From: Nitrososphaerota archaeon
GTDB lineage: Archaea > Thermoproteota > Nitrososphaeria > Nitrososphaerales > CADDZS01
DNA: 19,351 bases
Assembly (NCBI GenBank): GCA_027314685.1
Contig: DAHVAI010000172.1
Location: 1-19,351 of the forward strand
Direction: 5' to 3'
Positions 1 through 7,061 of the stretch are shown here, piece after piece. Under the pieces are notes generated by a model. The model saw only the letters and a program-made list of their open reading frames with translations. It did not search any database and was not told the DNA's origin. The position numbers and the translations under genes were made by a program. Every line of letters starts with the position of its first letter. Within the stretch, counting starts at the first letter, position 1.

Positions 1-422
1 CCGGTCTGGAAACTTCTGCAAACATCAGTCTGCCTGCTTTCACGAAGATTGAACTAACCATAATTGATTATGACAGCGCTTCACCGCTACCCTCGCAGTG
101 GGCTCAAGTTGCTGGAACGATAAGTAATCGTGTCTATGTAATTAATGGTACAACCGCTGCAAGTGAGAACATAAATTTGACCGCAGTAGAAGCGGTCAGC
201 TCTCTTGATCCGAACACGCAGATCGCCCACACGTTCACCGTTCCACAGATTGGACTAAGCATACCGGTTGCCGCCAACTCTGTAGAGGTAGCAAACTTTT
301 ACATCAATCAGACTGGTACATTTCTCTGGCACTGTGAAGACCCATGTGGTTATGGACCAAGCGGCTGGGAAGGACCTATGAGTACACCAGGCTGGATGGA
401 AGGAAACATAACTGTATCATAG
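1..422 (+). CDS. Cupredoxin-domain protein, 5' end outside the window
   Basis: The frame is open from the first bases of the window (phase of position 3) to the TAG at 420-422, so this is the C-terminal ~139 residues of a longer protein; the TTG at 177 is only an internal codon. A His in AHTFTVP, followed near the end by FLWHCEDPCGYG and two Met (EGPM, PGWM) before a final GNITV strand, is the layout of a cupredoxin copper site (His...Cys...Met). The C-x3-C spacing is reminiscent of CuA-type or archaeal cupredoxins, but the usual His after the second Cys is not obvious, so the copper type cannot be assigned. An extracytoplasmic redox or electron-transfer role is inferred from the family. It lies 83 bases upstream of a membrane protein in the same direction and may be co-transcribed with it. 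Confidence 0.8.
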   Translation, partial: GLETSANISLPAFTKIELTIIDYDSASPLPSQWAQVAGTISNRVYVINGTTAASENINLTAVEAVSSLDPNTQIAHTFTVPQIGLSIPVAANSVEVANFYINQTGTFLWHCEDPCGYGPSGWEGPMSTPGWMEGNITVS

Positions 423-505
423 GGCAAAGTAGCCCAGCTATTCAAAATGAACGATAACAAACACTGCGCCGGTTCAATCTATATGAACTAAGGTGAGAAC
501 TAGAG

Positions 506-1519
506 ATGCTTGGAATAACGACTGAATCGGCACAGCGTACTAATCAATCACTGCTGGATGCTCAGCAGACATCGAGACTTGTTACGATTTGTCTTGGAGC
601 TCTCTGGATATTCAACGGCTTGTTGCAACTGCAACCACAAATGTTCACACAACACTTGAGCGTAGATGTGGTTGGATACGCATTGATGTCCTTACCACCA
701 ACGCTTTATTTCTGGTCCTTGAATATATTGATTCATTTCTTCATGCCGTATGTATCAATATGGGACGTGTTATTCGCCGCATTACAGCTTAGCATAGGAT
801 TCTCCCTTGTAGTAGGCCCAAGACATGTTCAAAGAGTCGGGCTCTGGATTTCCATAGTCTGGGGTTCCATTGTGTGGGTATTCGCAGAAGGAATGAGTGG
901 TATACTCACCGGCACGATGTCGGGCGGAGTCTTTCCCGGCACGCCTAGCATAATGAACGGGTTTCCGGGCGCAGCTCTAGTTTATGTTCTGGTCGCTCTT
1001 CTCCTTCTATTCCTTCCAAAGAGACTGTGGAATCCTTCGACTCGCTTTTCGATATTTAGAATTGTGCCCTCTCTGATTTTTGTGATCGCTGCCCTAGTTC
1101 AGGCAGCACCTCTAATGTGGCGAACTTTCGGCCAAGCTTCAATTTTTGCGGCAAACAGTGACAACGTTCCTGCGCAATTGGCCTGGAGCATCATGCCTTT
1201 TGTGAAATTCACCACATCTAATCCTGAGATAGCGAACAGTATTGAGTTGAGCATGTGCCTGCTTTCAAGTGTTGGATTACTGACTGGCAAGCGATGGGGA
1301 TCGGTTCTGGCAATATGCTGGCTTGGCTTTATTTGGTGGTTCGGTCTTGGATTGGGTGGAATTCTCACTGGAGGCTCCACAGATCTTAACACTCCTCCTG
1401 CAATAGCACTCTTGATATTGCCCACTCTCTTGTGGCAAAATCATTCACGGAGAAACCCAAGTGAATATCTGGTTAGCAATGGTCTCTCTTTACCAATCCA
1501 AGTGCCTGTCAAATCTTGA
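506..1519 (+). CDS. Polytopic membrane protein with internal duplication
   Basis: 337 residues with about eight hydrophobic segments and almost no soluble domain. The protein is two related halves: IFNGLLQLQPQMF near residue 35 matches VIAALVQAAPLMW near residue 193, and WVFAEGMSGILTGTMS near residue 130 matches WWFGLGLGGILTGGSTD near residue 273. The GGILTG-type turn with Gly, Thr and Pro after a Trp/Phe-rich helix is the signature of each half. Start ATG 506 has GGTGAG at 492-497 as ribosome binding site and TATATG near 480-485 as a possible TATA box. I do not recognise a named family; DoxX-like or metal/respiration-linked membrane proteins are conceivable. The neighbouring cupredoxin suggests, but does not prove, a copper or electron-transfer context. 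Confidence 0.85.
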   Translation: MLGITTESAQRTNQSLLDAQQTSRLVTICLGALWIFNGLLQLQPQMFTQHLSVDVVGYALMSLPPTLYFWSLNILIHFFMPYVSIWDVLFAALQLSIGFSLVVGPRHVQRVGLWISIVWGSIVWVFAEGMSGILTGTMSGGVFPGTPSIMNGFPGAALVYVLVALLLLFLPKRLWNPSTRFSIFRIVPSLIFVIAALVQAAPLMWRTFGQASIFAANSDNVPAQLAWSIMPFVKFTTSNPEIANSIELSMCLLSSVGLLTGKRWGSVLAICWLGFIWWFGLGLGGILTGGSTDLNTPPAIALLILPTLLWQNHSRRNPSEYLVSNGLSLPIQVPVKS

Positions 1520-1597
1520 ATAGAAAGGCGAGTGTAAAAGGTCAAGAAGATTGACCATGCGTCGACTACGCAAAGGCCGAATGTTGTCTATACGCTT

Positions 1598-1636
1598 CAT
1601 TTTCAAGTGTGAGAATTGTCTTACGGGCTTAATATT
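1598..1636 (+). promoter_or_regulatory. Dyad regulatory site plus TATA-like box (site 1)
   Basis: The dyad CATTTTCA-AGTG-TGAGAATT is at 1598-1617, followed after 11 bases by TTAATATT at 1629-1636. It lies about 130 bases before the MFS stump. The 17 bases at 1599-1615 are identical to 7082-7098 in front of tatA. It is one member of the repeated element described in the findings. Confidence 0.5.
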
Positions 1637-1727
1637 CGCGAGAAACAATTGAAAGAATAGCTTACTGATGTAGAGAGACACTTTGTTCCTCTTGGTAAGG
1701 TAAGCCACCGTGCTAGATTGTACTTAG

Positions 1728-1966
1728 ATGGTAGAATACAAGTGGGTCGCGCTCTCCAACACGACGCTCGGAGTCTTGATGTCTTCGATAGACAGCACTA
1801 TCGTCCTCATCTCGGTGCCTGCGATATTTCGCGGAATAGATCTCGACCCCACGACTTCGTTCCAATATCTTCTATGGATCATGTTTGGTTACATAATTGT
1901 AACCGCCACACTCCTTGTCACGTTTGGCAGGATTTCTGACATTCACGGGAGAGTGAGGTTCAGGAG
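1728..1966 (+). pseudogene. MFS transporter (DHA2 / EmrB-QacA type), N-terminal stump
   Basis: From ATG 1728 the first ~78 residues are a clear start of a 14-helix DHA2 drug/proton antiporter: a first helix with [16 protein letters not shown], a second helix, and MFS motif A in the first loop ([11 protein letters not shown]). After residue ~78 the similarity fades (a short LGF remains) and the frame runs into unrelated sequence, ending at a stop at 2079-2081 inside the 3' end of the opposite gene. A normal member has roughly 450-550 residues, so more than 80 percent is missing. The loss is a deletion or truncation, not a window edge. A dyad/TATA promoter lies upstream (1598-1636), and a terminator-like hairpin sits at the break point. 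It is not expected to transport anything. Confidence 0.85.
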
Positions 1967-1989
1967 TGGAACCCTTGGGTTCCATTTTT
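1967..1989 (+). terminator. Intrinsic-terminator-like hairpin with T-run
   Basis: TGGAACCC at 1967-1974 and GGGTTCCA at 1977-1984 form a perfect 8-base inverted repeat with a 2-base spacer (or 7 pairs with a 4-base loop), directly followed by TTTTT at 1985-1989. This sits exactly where the MFS similarity ends. Archaeal terminators usually need only the T-run, so the perfect stem is unusual. Confidence 0.5.
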
Positions 1990-2058
1990 CACTCCGTCAA
2001 CTTTTGGTGAAATCATGCAAAAAAAGAGGGAGGAGATTCCATATTCTTTGCTGCCGAT

Positions 2059-2634
2059 CTACCTTCTTAAGTACGCTATGAGGAATCCCAGTCCGCCTGC
2101 AAGCACGCCAATGCCACAGACGATGAGCGCATAGCCCGTTGGGTCAATGAGTGATGAGAGGATGTTTACATGCACCCATCCTGCCGTCTGAGCCAGTCCG
2201 CCTTCGCTCGTAGGCATCAGACCCCTTTCACCAAAGTATCCCCCATACATCAGTAGACCAGAGGCGACTGCAGCTCCGACGTTCATGAATATCAGGTGTA
2301 CCCATCCGAGTGTGTTTCCTACTAATCCTTTGAACGGCTTGCCTAGGTTGATCTCAAAATGGTGGTAGAATAGAGCCGTTAGACCTACGGCGATTACGCC
2401 GACGGTAATGTACATCACGTATCCCACGAGGAACCATGTTCCGGCGCTTCCTGATGCAATCACCTGAGATACTGCCGGCGAGACCCACGGAAGTACTATT
2501 GGAATTGTCAGGACTGTTGCGATTGCTCCTTGTATTATTGCTGCGAAGATGAATCTGTTTGACCATTTGCTCACTCTCAGCGGGAAGGTTTCAGGTTTCC
2601 TATTTTCTTGTATCGTGGTCATGTGGTTTTGCAC
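2059..2634 (-). CDS. Conserved four-helix membrane protein, unknown function
   Basis: 191 residues. Hydrophobic segments lie at about residues 28-50, 66-88, 105-127 and 164-188, and the N-terminus is hydrophilic. A loop with [27 protein letters not shown] separates helices three and four. I recognise the general look of a thaumarchaeal conserved membrane protein but no named family. There are His residues near helix ends (YHHFE, WVHL, WVHVN) that could be ligands, though this is speculative. The likely start is GTG at 2634, because GGAGGT (minus strand, 2653-2648) lies 13 bases upstream; an in-frame ATG at 2622 is the alternative. A TATA-like TTTAAG is at 2667-2661 on the minus strand. Its 3' end overlaps the tail of the decayed MFS frame. 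Confidence 0.8.
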   Translation of the reverse strand: MQNHMTTIQENRKPETFPLRVSKWSNRFIFAAIIQGAIATVLTIPIVLPWVSPAVSQVIASGSAGTWFLVGYVMYITVGVIAVGLTALFYHHFEINLGKPFKGLVGNTLGWVHLIFMNVGAAVASGLLMYGGYFGERGLMPTSEGGLAQTAGWVHVNILSSLIDPTGYALIVCGIGVLAGGLGFLIAYLRR

Positions 2635-2904
2635 TTGATTACTTCATACCTCCAAGAGCTCTTAAACGCGTGCCAGCAGATATCAGAAGTTGCATGCAAA
2701 TACAAACATTCTAGATGTTCCCAACGGAAAGTTACATTCGAGTGCTATTCTTATCTCTCTACAGATATTTGCATTCGCGTGCACTGGTCTAAATAGTTTG
2801 TATGTTCAAATGGTCTAGCAAGAGTGATAATTTTGATACGCTATTGGTGGTCTGGATTATTTCACGAACTCGTTTCGCTCCTGCGAATTTTCCGGTGATT
2901 TGAT

Positions 2905-3501
2905 ATGAGCAAGGCAAGTGTCACCTTGGACGGACCTAGTAGTTTGGAGATCGCCTCAACGGCAAGAAGCGAAGAGAAGACGATCCGGGCATTCGTGAAT
3001 GAATGGCTGGTGGTAGCTACAAAACTATCAAAGCAAGGTTGGAACACTACCAAGCTTGAATCGCTTTGCGATGCTTTCACTCTGATGAAAGAGATGGATG
3101 TAATCACATTACCCTCGGATTTCGTTGATGATCTTGTTGCGCGGGAGTACAAGACGGACAAACAAGGCTTGTTTCAAATGTTTCGAGAAATGGGAACTCA
3201 GGTGGCTGATGTGGTAAAGATTGATTCGCCAAACATGCATGGTCTGGCGAAAGTTGCAAATGAATTTCTTTCACTGCTTCCGCTGAAAATGTTCAAAATC
3301 TCTATGGACGATAGAGAGAACTGTTTGGAGATTGTAGTAGTTGGGGTAGGAAAGAGAATAGAATCTACGGAATGCGCTTTTGAAATGCTTGAGGCTTTTC
3401 TCAACTCCTATGGGTATTCTGTCACAAACCAACAGATCAACGTCGGTACTATTATGGTTCAGGCTTCGAGGCACAATTCCGGGACTAGCTCGATTGCTTG
3501 A
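2905..3501 (+). CDS. RHH-like N-terminus, conserved archaeal protein, paralogue A
   Basis: 198 residues. Residues ~4-45 have the ribbon-helix-helix pattern: a short alternating strand (SVTLD), then two amphipathic helices ending in a conserved FVNEWL. The rest (~50-198) is an alpha/beta region with MKEMDVITLPSDFVDDL, KMFKISM and VVGVGKRIESTECAFEMLEAFLN. The same blocks recur in the next gene, so the two arose by tandem duplication. A DNA-binding or regulatory role with a C-terminal sensor/effector domain is inferred from the N-terminus only. ATG 2905 has GGTGATT (2894-2900) as a good ribosome binding site. A half-site TGATAATT at 2825-2832 resembles the repeated dyad, but without a matching left arm. 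Confidence 0.8.
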   Translation: MSKASVTLDGPSSLEIASTARSEEKTIRAFVNEWLVVATKLSKQGWNTTKLESLCDAFTLMKEMDVITLPSDFVDDLVAREYKTDKQGLFQMFREMGTQVADVVKIDSPNMHGLAKVANEFLSLLPLKMFKISMDDRENCLEIVVVGVGKRIESTECAFEMLEAFLNSYGYSVTNQQINVGTIMVQASRHNSGTSSIA

Positions 3502-3736
3502 GTACCCTCGACTTAGGTTAAACCAAGATGCCAATATCTATACCAACTAAACTCAACCAACGCACGTTGAAAACCGGCAGCTTATGTATGACTAGGAAAC
3601 TATCCTGTTCCTGAGACAATGCCTGGAACGTATCCTAGAAACTACCATCACAAAGCGCCTCAAGACCTTGAACGTGTGTGCTTCACGACCGCTCTATCAC
3701 TCGCTTTCCTCGTTGAGTTGGGAGGTACTTGAGTAA

Positions 3737-4315
3737 TTGGCTAGAACGAACATGTCTATAGATCAAAAAGTATTCGATGAATTTTCTTCTGAAGCCCAGA
3801 GTCAAAACAAGACGCTTTTTGCCTTCACAAACGAATGGCTGTCGGTAGCCTCCGAGCTTTCAAAGGACGGTTGGACCCCTTCCAAGATTCACGGTATTGG
3901 CCACTCCATCTCATTGTTGAAAGAGATGGACGTAATCACACTACCATCGGATTTCGTTGACGAGCTTATTGCAAAGCAGTACAAGTCTGATAGGGAGGAT
4001 CTGCTCAAGATGTTCAGAGATATGGGATCGGGCCTGGTAGGTCTCTTGAAGATCGCGACACCGGACATTGATGGGCTTTCAGAACTAGCAAAGGAGTTCA
4101 TTATGCTACTGCCAGTGAAACAGTTCAAGGTCGTTAAGCAGGACAACGACGGCATCGAGGTTGACATCGTAGGAGCCGGGAGAAAGAAGGAGTCAGCAGA
4201 GTGCACTTTTCAATTCTTGGAGGCGATCTTGAATGGATATGACTACTCGGTTTCAAAGCATGAAATCGGGGTTGGAATGTTGAGAGTGTGGGCCTACAAA
4301 ACCGGCACTTTTTAA
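3737..4315 (+). CDS. RHH-like N-terminus, conserved archaeal protein, paralogue B
   Basis: 192 residues, homologous over its whole length to the gene at 2905: NMSIDQKVFDEF in the first strand/helix, FTNEWLSVASELSKDGW, the near-identical LLKEMDVITLPSDFVDEL, LLPVKQFKVV and a C-terminal GYDYSV...GVGMLRVWA. The start is decided by the strong GGAGGT at 3721-3726, which sits 10 bases before TTG 3737; the ATG at 3752 would be 25 bases away. The gap to paralogue A is 235 bases, in which I see no gene. The protein keeps a more regular C-terminal domain than paralogue A, whose tail diverges. Function unknown; a transcription regulator is the best guess from the RHH-like N-terminus. Confidence 0.82.
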   Translation: MARTNMSIDQKVFDEFSSEAQSQNKTLFAFTNEWLSVASELSKDGWTPSKIHGIGHSISLLKEMDVITLPSDFVDELIAKQYKSDREDLLKMFRDMGSGLVGLLKIATPDIDGLSELAKEFIMLLPVKQFKVVKQDNDGIEVDIVGAGRKKESAECTFQFLEAILNGYDYSVSKHEIGVGMLRVWAYKTGTF

Positions 4316-4536
4316 CTTCGATGAAATATCAAAGCTTTCGCAGCCCTAACTTCTGAAGCAAGTTCCTCTTTTAAGAAGTCTGGCCATCTGGACCTTATCT
4401 CAGCTATGTTGTTACCAAGAATGGTGATCGTGTCCCGGCTTTGAATCAAGCGACTTGTCAATAGAAATGCGTCCAGTGCTTGATGAGAGATGAAACATAC
4501 TTGTGAATTATAGTCTAACATTTGCGGTCTGCTCAT
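4312..4536 (-). CDS. Small hypothetical protein
   Basis: 74 residues, including ILGNNIAEIRSRWPDFLKEE and a helical C-terminus. The amino-acid make-up is protein-like rather than a shadow of the opposite strand, and the 3' end overlaps the stop of paralogue B by 4 bases, as convergent genes often do. No ribosome binding site is visible before ATG 4536 or ATG 4521, so a leaderless transcript would be needed. It conflicts at its 5' end with the small plus-strand ORF at 4503, so at most one of the two starts is probably right. No family recognised. Confidence 0.35.
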   Translation of the reverse strand: MSRPQMLDYNSQVCFISHQALDAFLLTSRLIQSRDTITILGNNIAEIRSRWPDFLKEELASEVRAAKALIFHRS

Positions 4537-4640
4537 TCTGCGAGCTTTTCAGAGAAGAATTGGAAGAAAGAGATCTTGATCCTGGAGAAGAACTGATACT
4601 TCGCTTCCACCTAAGAACTGCCCATGGAATGACCATATAG
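4503..4640 (+). CDS. Small C2H2-like zinc-finger protein (45 residues)
   Basis: GTG 4503 to TAG 4638-4640 encodes 45 residues with CSFC at residues 10-13 and HLRTAH at residues 36-41, i.e. C-x2-C-x22-H-x4-H. Between them is a very acidic helix (REELEERDLDPGEELILRF). Archaea carry many tiny C2H2-like proteins of this size. The spacer is longer than in a classical C2H2 finger (about 12), which lowers confidence. A weak GAGATG lies ~11 bases before the start. The Ser-rich reading on the opposite strand is its antisense shadow. Confidence 0.42.
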   Translation: MNYSLTFAVCSFCELFREELEERDLDPGEELILRFHLRTAHGMTI

Positions 4641-4692
4641 ACTAGAATTAACCCAAGGTATAGCCGATCGTCGCTCAGCCAGTAGGAAAGTA

Positions 4693-4728
4693 GATTATCA
4701 AAATTGATAATCGTGGCATACGTTATAA
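4693..4728 (+). promoter_or_regulatory. Perfect dyad site plus TATA box (site 2)
   Basis: GATTATCA (4693-4700), AAAT spacer and TGATAATC (4705-4712) form a perfect 8-4-8 inverted repeat. After 10 bases comes TTATAA (4723-4728). This predicts transcription from about 4751, just before ATG 4762. It is the cleanest copy of the repeated element. Confidence 0.6.
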
Positions 4729-4761
4729 CTTTCGAACGCCCTGTCTTTCTTGAAGCAACAC

Positions 4762-4971
4762 ATGAAAGCAACCAAATTTGGAGATCAGGATGAAGAACTT
4801 AGACATGAGGTAGTCGAAAGTGCGCAGATAGAGGAAGAAGAGTTGAAAAGTGAAATGAAGAAAAGAAAGAAACTGACCGAAGAGATAGAGGAAAGAGAAG
4901 CACTAGAAGAACAACCTCCATCGATAGGCTATCCTAACGATACTGCAATTCCAGGAATGAAGCAAGCTTAG
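4762..4971 (+). CDS. Small, highly charged coiled-coil-like protein
   Basis: 69 residues from ATG 4762 (an in-frame TTG at 4750 would add four). The middle is a long run of Glu, Lys and Arg (ELKSEMKKRKKLTEEIEERE), predicted to be a single helix or coiled coil, followed by a Pro-rich tail ending PGMKQA. There is no ribosome binding site, but a TATA box at 4723-4728 fits a short leader of ~10 bases, and the perfect dyad lies directly upstream of that box. No family recognised. The promoter evidence is what makes a real gene plausible. Confidence 0.5.
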   Translation: MKATKFGDQDEELRHEVVESAQIEEEELKSEMKKRKKLTEEIEEREALEEQPPSIGYPNDTAIPGMKQA

Positions 4972-5022
4972 GTACTACTGATCTCGGTGGATACTGTGCT
5001 AGGCTAATTGAGAATCCAGAAT

Positions 5023-5727
5023 TCAAATCTGTGACTTTTTACATGCAGGGCAAAAAGTCTCGGTCGGACTCATCGTCGCTCCGCAGAATTTGCAAACATT
5101 TGTCACTGACGGCACTTCAGATGGCACCGATTGGTATGAAGGAGATGCCACTCGCATCGGAGGGTGAGTAGGCATCTTTTCGTTCTTGCTATTCGGTAGC
5201 ATCCCGAATGCAATCAGGACAAGTCCAATCACGACTATAATGTATGGAAGGTACTGCGTTTCAGACCAAACTGATTTGGAAGTTATCTCGTAGTGCACAA
5301 GCACATCGCTTGCCTGTCTTGCAGGGATGTTGTTTTGAATTACAAAGTAGTAGGTCTCGCTAGCGGCTGTGTCATTTGTTAAACTCAACGAAACCGGAGA
5401 TGACTGATTTAGAAACGACTTTATTGTAAACGCGGAATCGTTTTTCTGAAACGTTGCGAAGTTGCTCGGGTTCATCACGAAAATGTTCAGCCCTGAAGGA
5501 CTCATTGTGAACGTTGATGCTAAGGTACCATCCTTTGGAACCGTCGCTGAAAAGTAGGAATAGTTACCTGCAGGTATGACGATCAGCTTGTTTGGCGGAT
5601 TTGCAACAGTGGTTGTCGTCTGCATGCCAATAGAAGCAGCAACCTGTCCAAGAACGGCATTGCTAGAAAATAATACTAGGCCGACCAGGAGAACTGCTCC
5701 ACCAGCGATAATGATAATTCTCTTCAA
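5023..5727 (-). CDS. Membrane-anchored protein with C-terminal zinc ribbon
   Basis: 234 residues. An N-terminal hydrophobic helix (~4-27) acts as signal or anchor. It is followed by a Thr/Ser-rich beta-type domain (~35-150) that should be outside the membrane, a second helix (~160-180, YLPYIIVVIGLVLIAFGML), a short Pro-rich linker, and a zinc ribbon CKFC (212-215) with CPAC (226-229). The topology therefore puts the ribbon in the cytoplasm and the beta domain outside. Similar two-helix proteins with a terminal zinc ribbon are common in archaea, but their function is unknown to me. The start is TTG 5727 with no convincing ribosome binding site. A TATA-like stretch lies near 5784-5792 (minus strand). 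Confidence 0.8.
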   Translation of the reverse strand: MKRIIIIAGGAVLLVGLVLFSSNAVLGQVAASIGMQTTTTVANPPNKLIVIPAGNYSYFSATVPKDGTLASTFTMSPSGLNIFVMNPSNFATFQKNDSAFTIKSFLNQSSPVSLSLTNDTAASETYYFVIQNNIPARQASDVLVHYEITSKSVWSETQYLPYIIVVIGLVLIAFGMLPNSKNEKMPTHPPMRVASPSYQSVPSEVPSVTNVCKFCGATMSPTETFCPACKKSQI

Positions 5728-5872
5728 CTTTACTCTAGGCTCGAATCATCAATGAAATTCAGTATGCGAGAACGAGCGATCCAGCGCAATAATAAGTCGA
5801 ATGGAACTCGTTTAACCTCAATCTGTATCCTGATACCTTAACTATACAATCGGCACTAATAAGCCACCTTAC

Positions 5873-5910
5873 GATTCGCATGTCTGATAATCGTGCACCC
5901 GCTTTTTATA
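5873..5910 (+). promoter_or_regulatory. Dyad site plus TATA box before the tatA pseudogene (site 3)
   Basis: GATTCGCA-TGTC-TGATAATC lies at 5873-5892 (one arm mismatch), then after 10 bases TTTTTATA at 5903-5910. The predicted transcript would begin near 5933, about 30 bases before the ATG of the broken tatA at 5964. Confidence 0.5.
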
Positions 5911-5963
5911 CTCGCCGCGTCCATATTTGGGACAAATTGAATAGCACTTAACGATCCCCTTGT

Positions 5964-6286
5964 ATGGCCAATTTTTTGGCAGTGGTAGTGTTCATTTTTC
6001 GAGTACTCAAGATTCCTCATTTGGGAAAAAGTCTGGGGCCAGGCTAGAAGAGAGTTTTATCAAGCAATTAAGGAGATAAAGAATCCATCTCCCGATCACG
6101 CATACGTGCAACCAAACGGTCACAGGACAACAATCAAAAGGCTAAGGCTTCGTTAAGGGAACTACAAATCTAGGCGCAGTAGATCGGTTGTTGCCTGCTG
6201 CTCAGAAATAAGGGATAGACACATAGCGTAAGACAAGAGATCAGATTGCGATAGAGATAGCCTGGAAGATAAAAGGTAGCTCCTAG
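5964..6286 (+). pseudogene. tatA: Degraded second copy of tatA
   Basis: Pieces of a TatA occur in order on the plus strand but in three frames. ATG 5964 opens MANFLAVVVFIF then LKIPHLGKSLG (the membrane helix and the SSKIP...SLG hinge). A shift near 6035 gives GQARREFYQAIKEIKNPSPD, the amphipathic helix. From 6182 a third frame gives DRLLPAAQK, a stop, GIDT, a stop, then KTRDQIAIEIAWKIK, ending at TAG 6284-6286. The last block matches the KTREQLASELSWKLN tail of the intact TatA at 6679-7029. There are two internal stops (6209-6211, 6224-6226), at least two frameshifts, and an apparent small loss in the first helix. It was a functional Tat pore subunit before decay and is now non-functional. 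Confidence 0.85.
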
Positions 6287-6604
6287 CGCCTAATTCTGAA
6301 ATCTTTCAATCGCATCAGAAAGGTAAATCGCAATATCGATCTAGCAATTATTGAAAACAACGCGTCTAGATAATAAACAACTGGAAAAACGCTCTCGTAA
6401 GCAAGCACGTCCAGCTTCATCACAAGTCCAACCGCCTGATAATATCGGCTTCGAAAATCAGGTTATTCTCAACACTGAAAATCGAGCTCGCGATTTTTTT
6501 ATTTCGCCTAGTTTACTAAGAGCTTTCTCAAAATAACAAATCAAGCTCGATAAAGTTTATCGTAGCAGAGATACTCTACTATTAATTATAATGAAAAGAT
6601 GGCC
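6287..6604. other. Intergenic region with a 7-1-7 dyad
   Basis: No convincing gene. A 61-codon frame from TTG 6351 has no ribosome binding site or recognisable content. CGATAAA-G-TTTATCG at 6548-6562 is a perfect inverted repeat. It is AT-rich around 6580-6595. The dyad could be an operator or part of the transcript end of the minus-strand tatA. Confidence 0.4.
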
Positions 6605-6650
6605 GAAAAACATAACTTGCACGTACTAGTGTCGATGACGGCACTAGTAC
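6605..6650 (-). terminator. Hairpin at the 3' end of the tatA transcript
   Basis: GTACTAGTG (6623-6631) and CACTAGTAC (6642-6650) pair perfectly. Inner bases extend the stem to 12 pairs (one G-T) around an ATGA loop at 6635-6638. It begins 28 bases after the tatA stop. On the minus strand a T5 run follows at 6610-6606. A terminator or mRNA 3'-end stabiliser is likely. Confidence 0.6.
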
Positions 6651-6678
6651 TTCGCTACGTCAGATATTTCCTATTGGG

Positions 6679-7029
6679 TTACTTCTTGTTCAGTTTCCAG
6701 GACAGTTCAGAGGCTAGTTGTTCTCTGGTCTTCCCGATAGTGGTTATGCCCTCACTCTCGCAGGCTACAATGAGAGGGTCCTTTCCAGGAGCTGCCTCAG
6801 AGACACTTGCAGCAGAAGCTGCTGGTGGCACAGCGGTTGTCGTTGCCGGGGGAGCTTGAGTCTCAGTCGGGGGCTTCGTTATCTCGCTGGCTAGTCCTTT
6901 CCAGCCACTATCAAATTCCTTTCTTGCTTGACCGAGAGATCTGGCAAACTGTGGAATCTTGCTGCTTCCAAACAAAAACACTACCACGCCCAGTATCAGT
7001 ATCCATACGATTGGATCGTCAAACGCCAT
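6679..7029 (-). CDS. tatA: Sec-independent protein translocase subunit TatA
   Basis: 116 residues. A short N-terminus is followed by the membrane helix (~6-20, PIVWILILGVVVFLFG) with the invariant Phe-Gly hinge at 20-21, then SSKIPQFARSLGQARKEFD, the amphipathic helix of TatA/Hcf106. A Pro/Ala/Thr linker (~53-80) leads to a conserved archaeal tail DPLIVACESEGITTIGKTREQLASEL. TatA oligomers form the pore that exports folded proteins together with TatC. Start ATG 7029. A TATA box, TTATATAC (minus strand, 7069-7062), predicts a short leader, and a dyad site lies immediately upstream (7081-7100). The linked tatC is broken, so this TatA must work with a TatC encoded elsewhere, if at all. Confidence 0.93.
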   Translation of the reverse strand: MAFDDPIVWILILGVVVFLFGSSKIPQFARSLGQARKEFDSGWKGLASEITKPPTETQAPPATTTAVPPAASAASVSEAAPGKDPLIVACESEGITTIGKTREQLASELSWKLNKK

Positions 7030-7061
7030 ACATATCGCTACTATTCAAGATGGCCTTTGCA

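Noticed and set aside
1490..1708. Minus-strand 72-residue frame
   Set aside because: It overlaps the end of the membrane protein gene and the dyad promoter, and has no protein-like pattern.
4508..4771. Minus-strand reading of 87 residues with a hydrophobic patch
   Set aside because: Its Ser-rich half is the antisense of the acidic C2H2-like ORF; no promoter or ribosome binding site; TTG start.
5009..5016. Extra half-site TGAGAATC
   Set aside because: No matching left arm and no TATA box at the expected spacing; it lies at the 3' end of a gene.
6351..6536. 61-residue basic reading frame
   Set aside because: TTG start without ribosome binding site, no recognisable content, and it follows directly on the decayed tatA.
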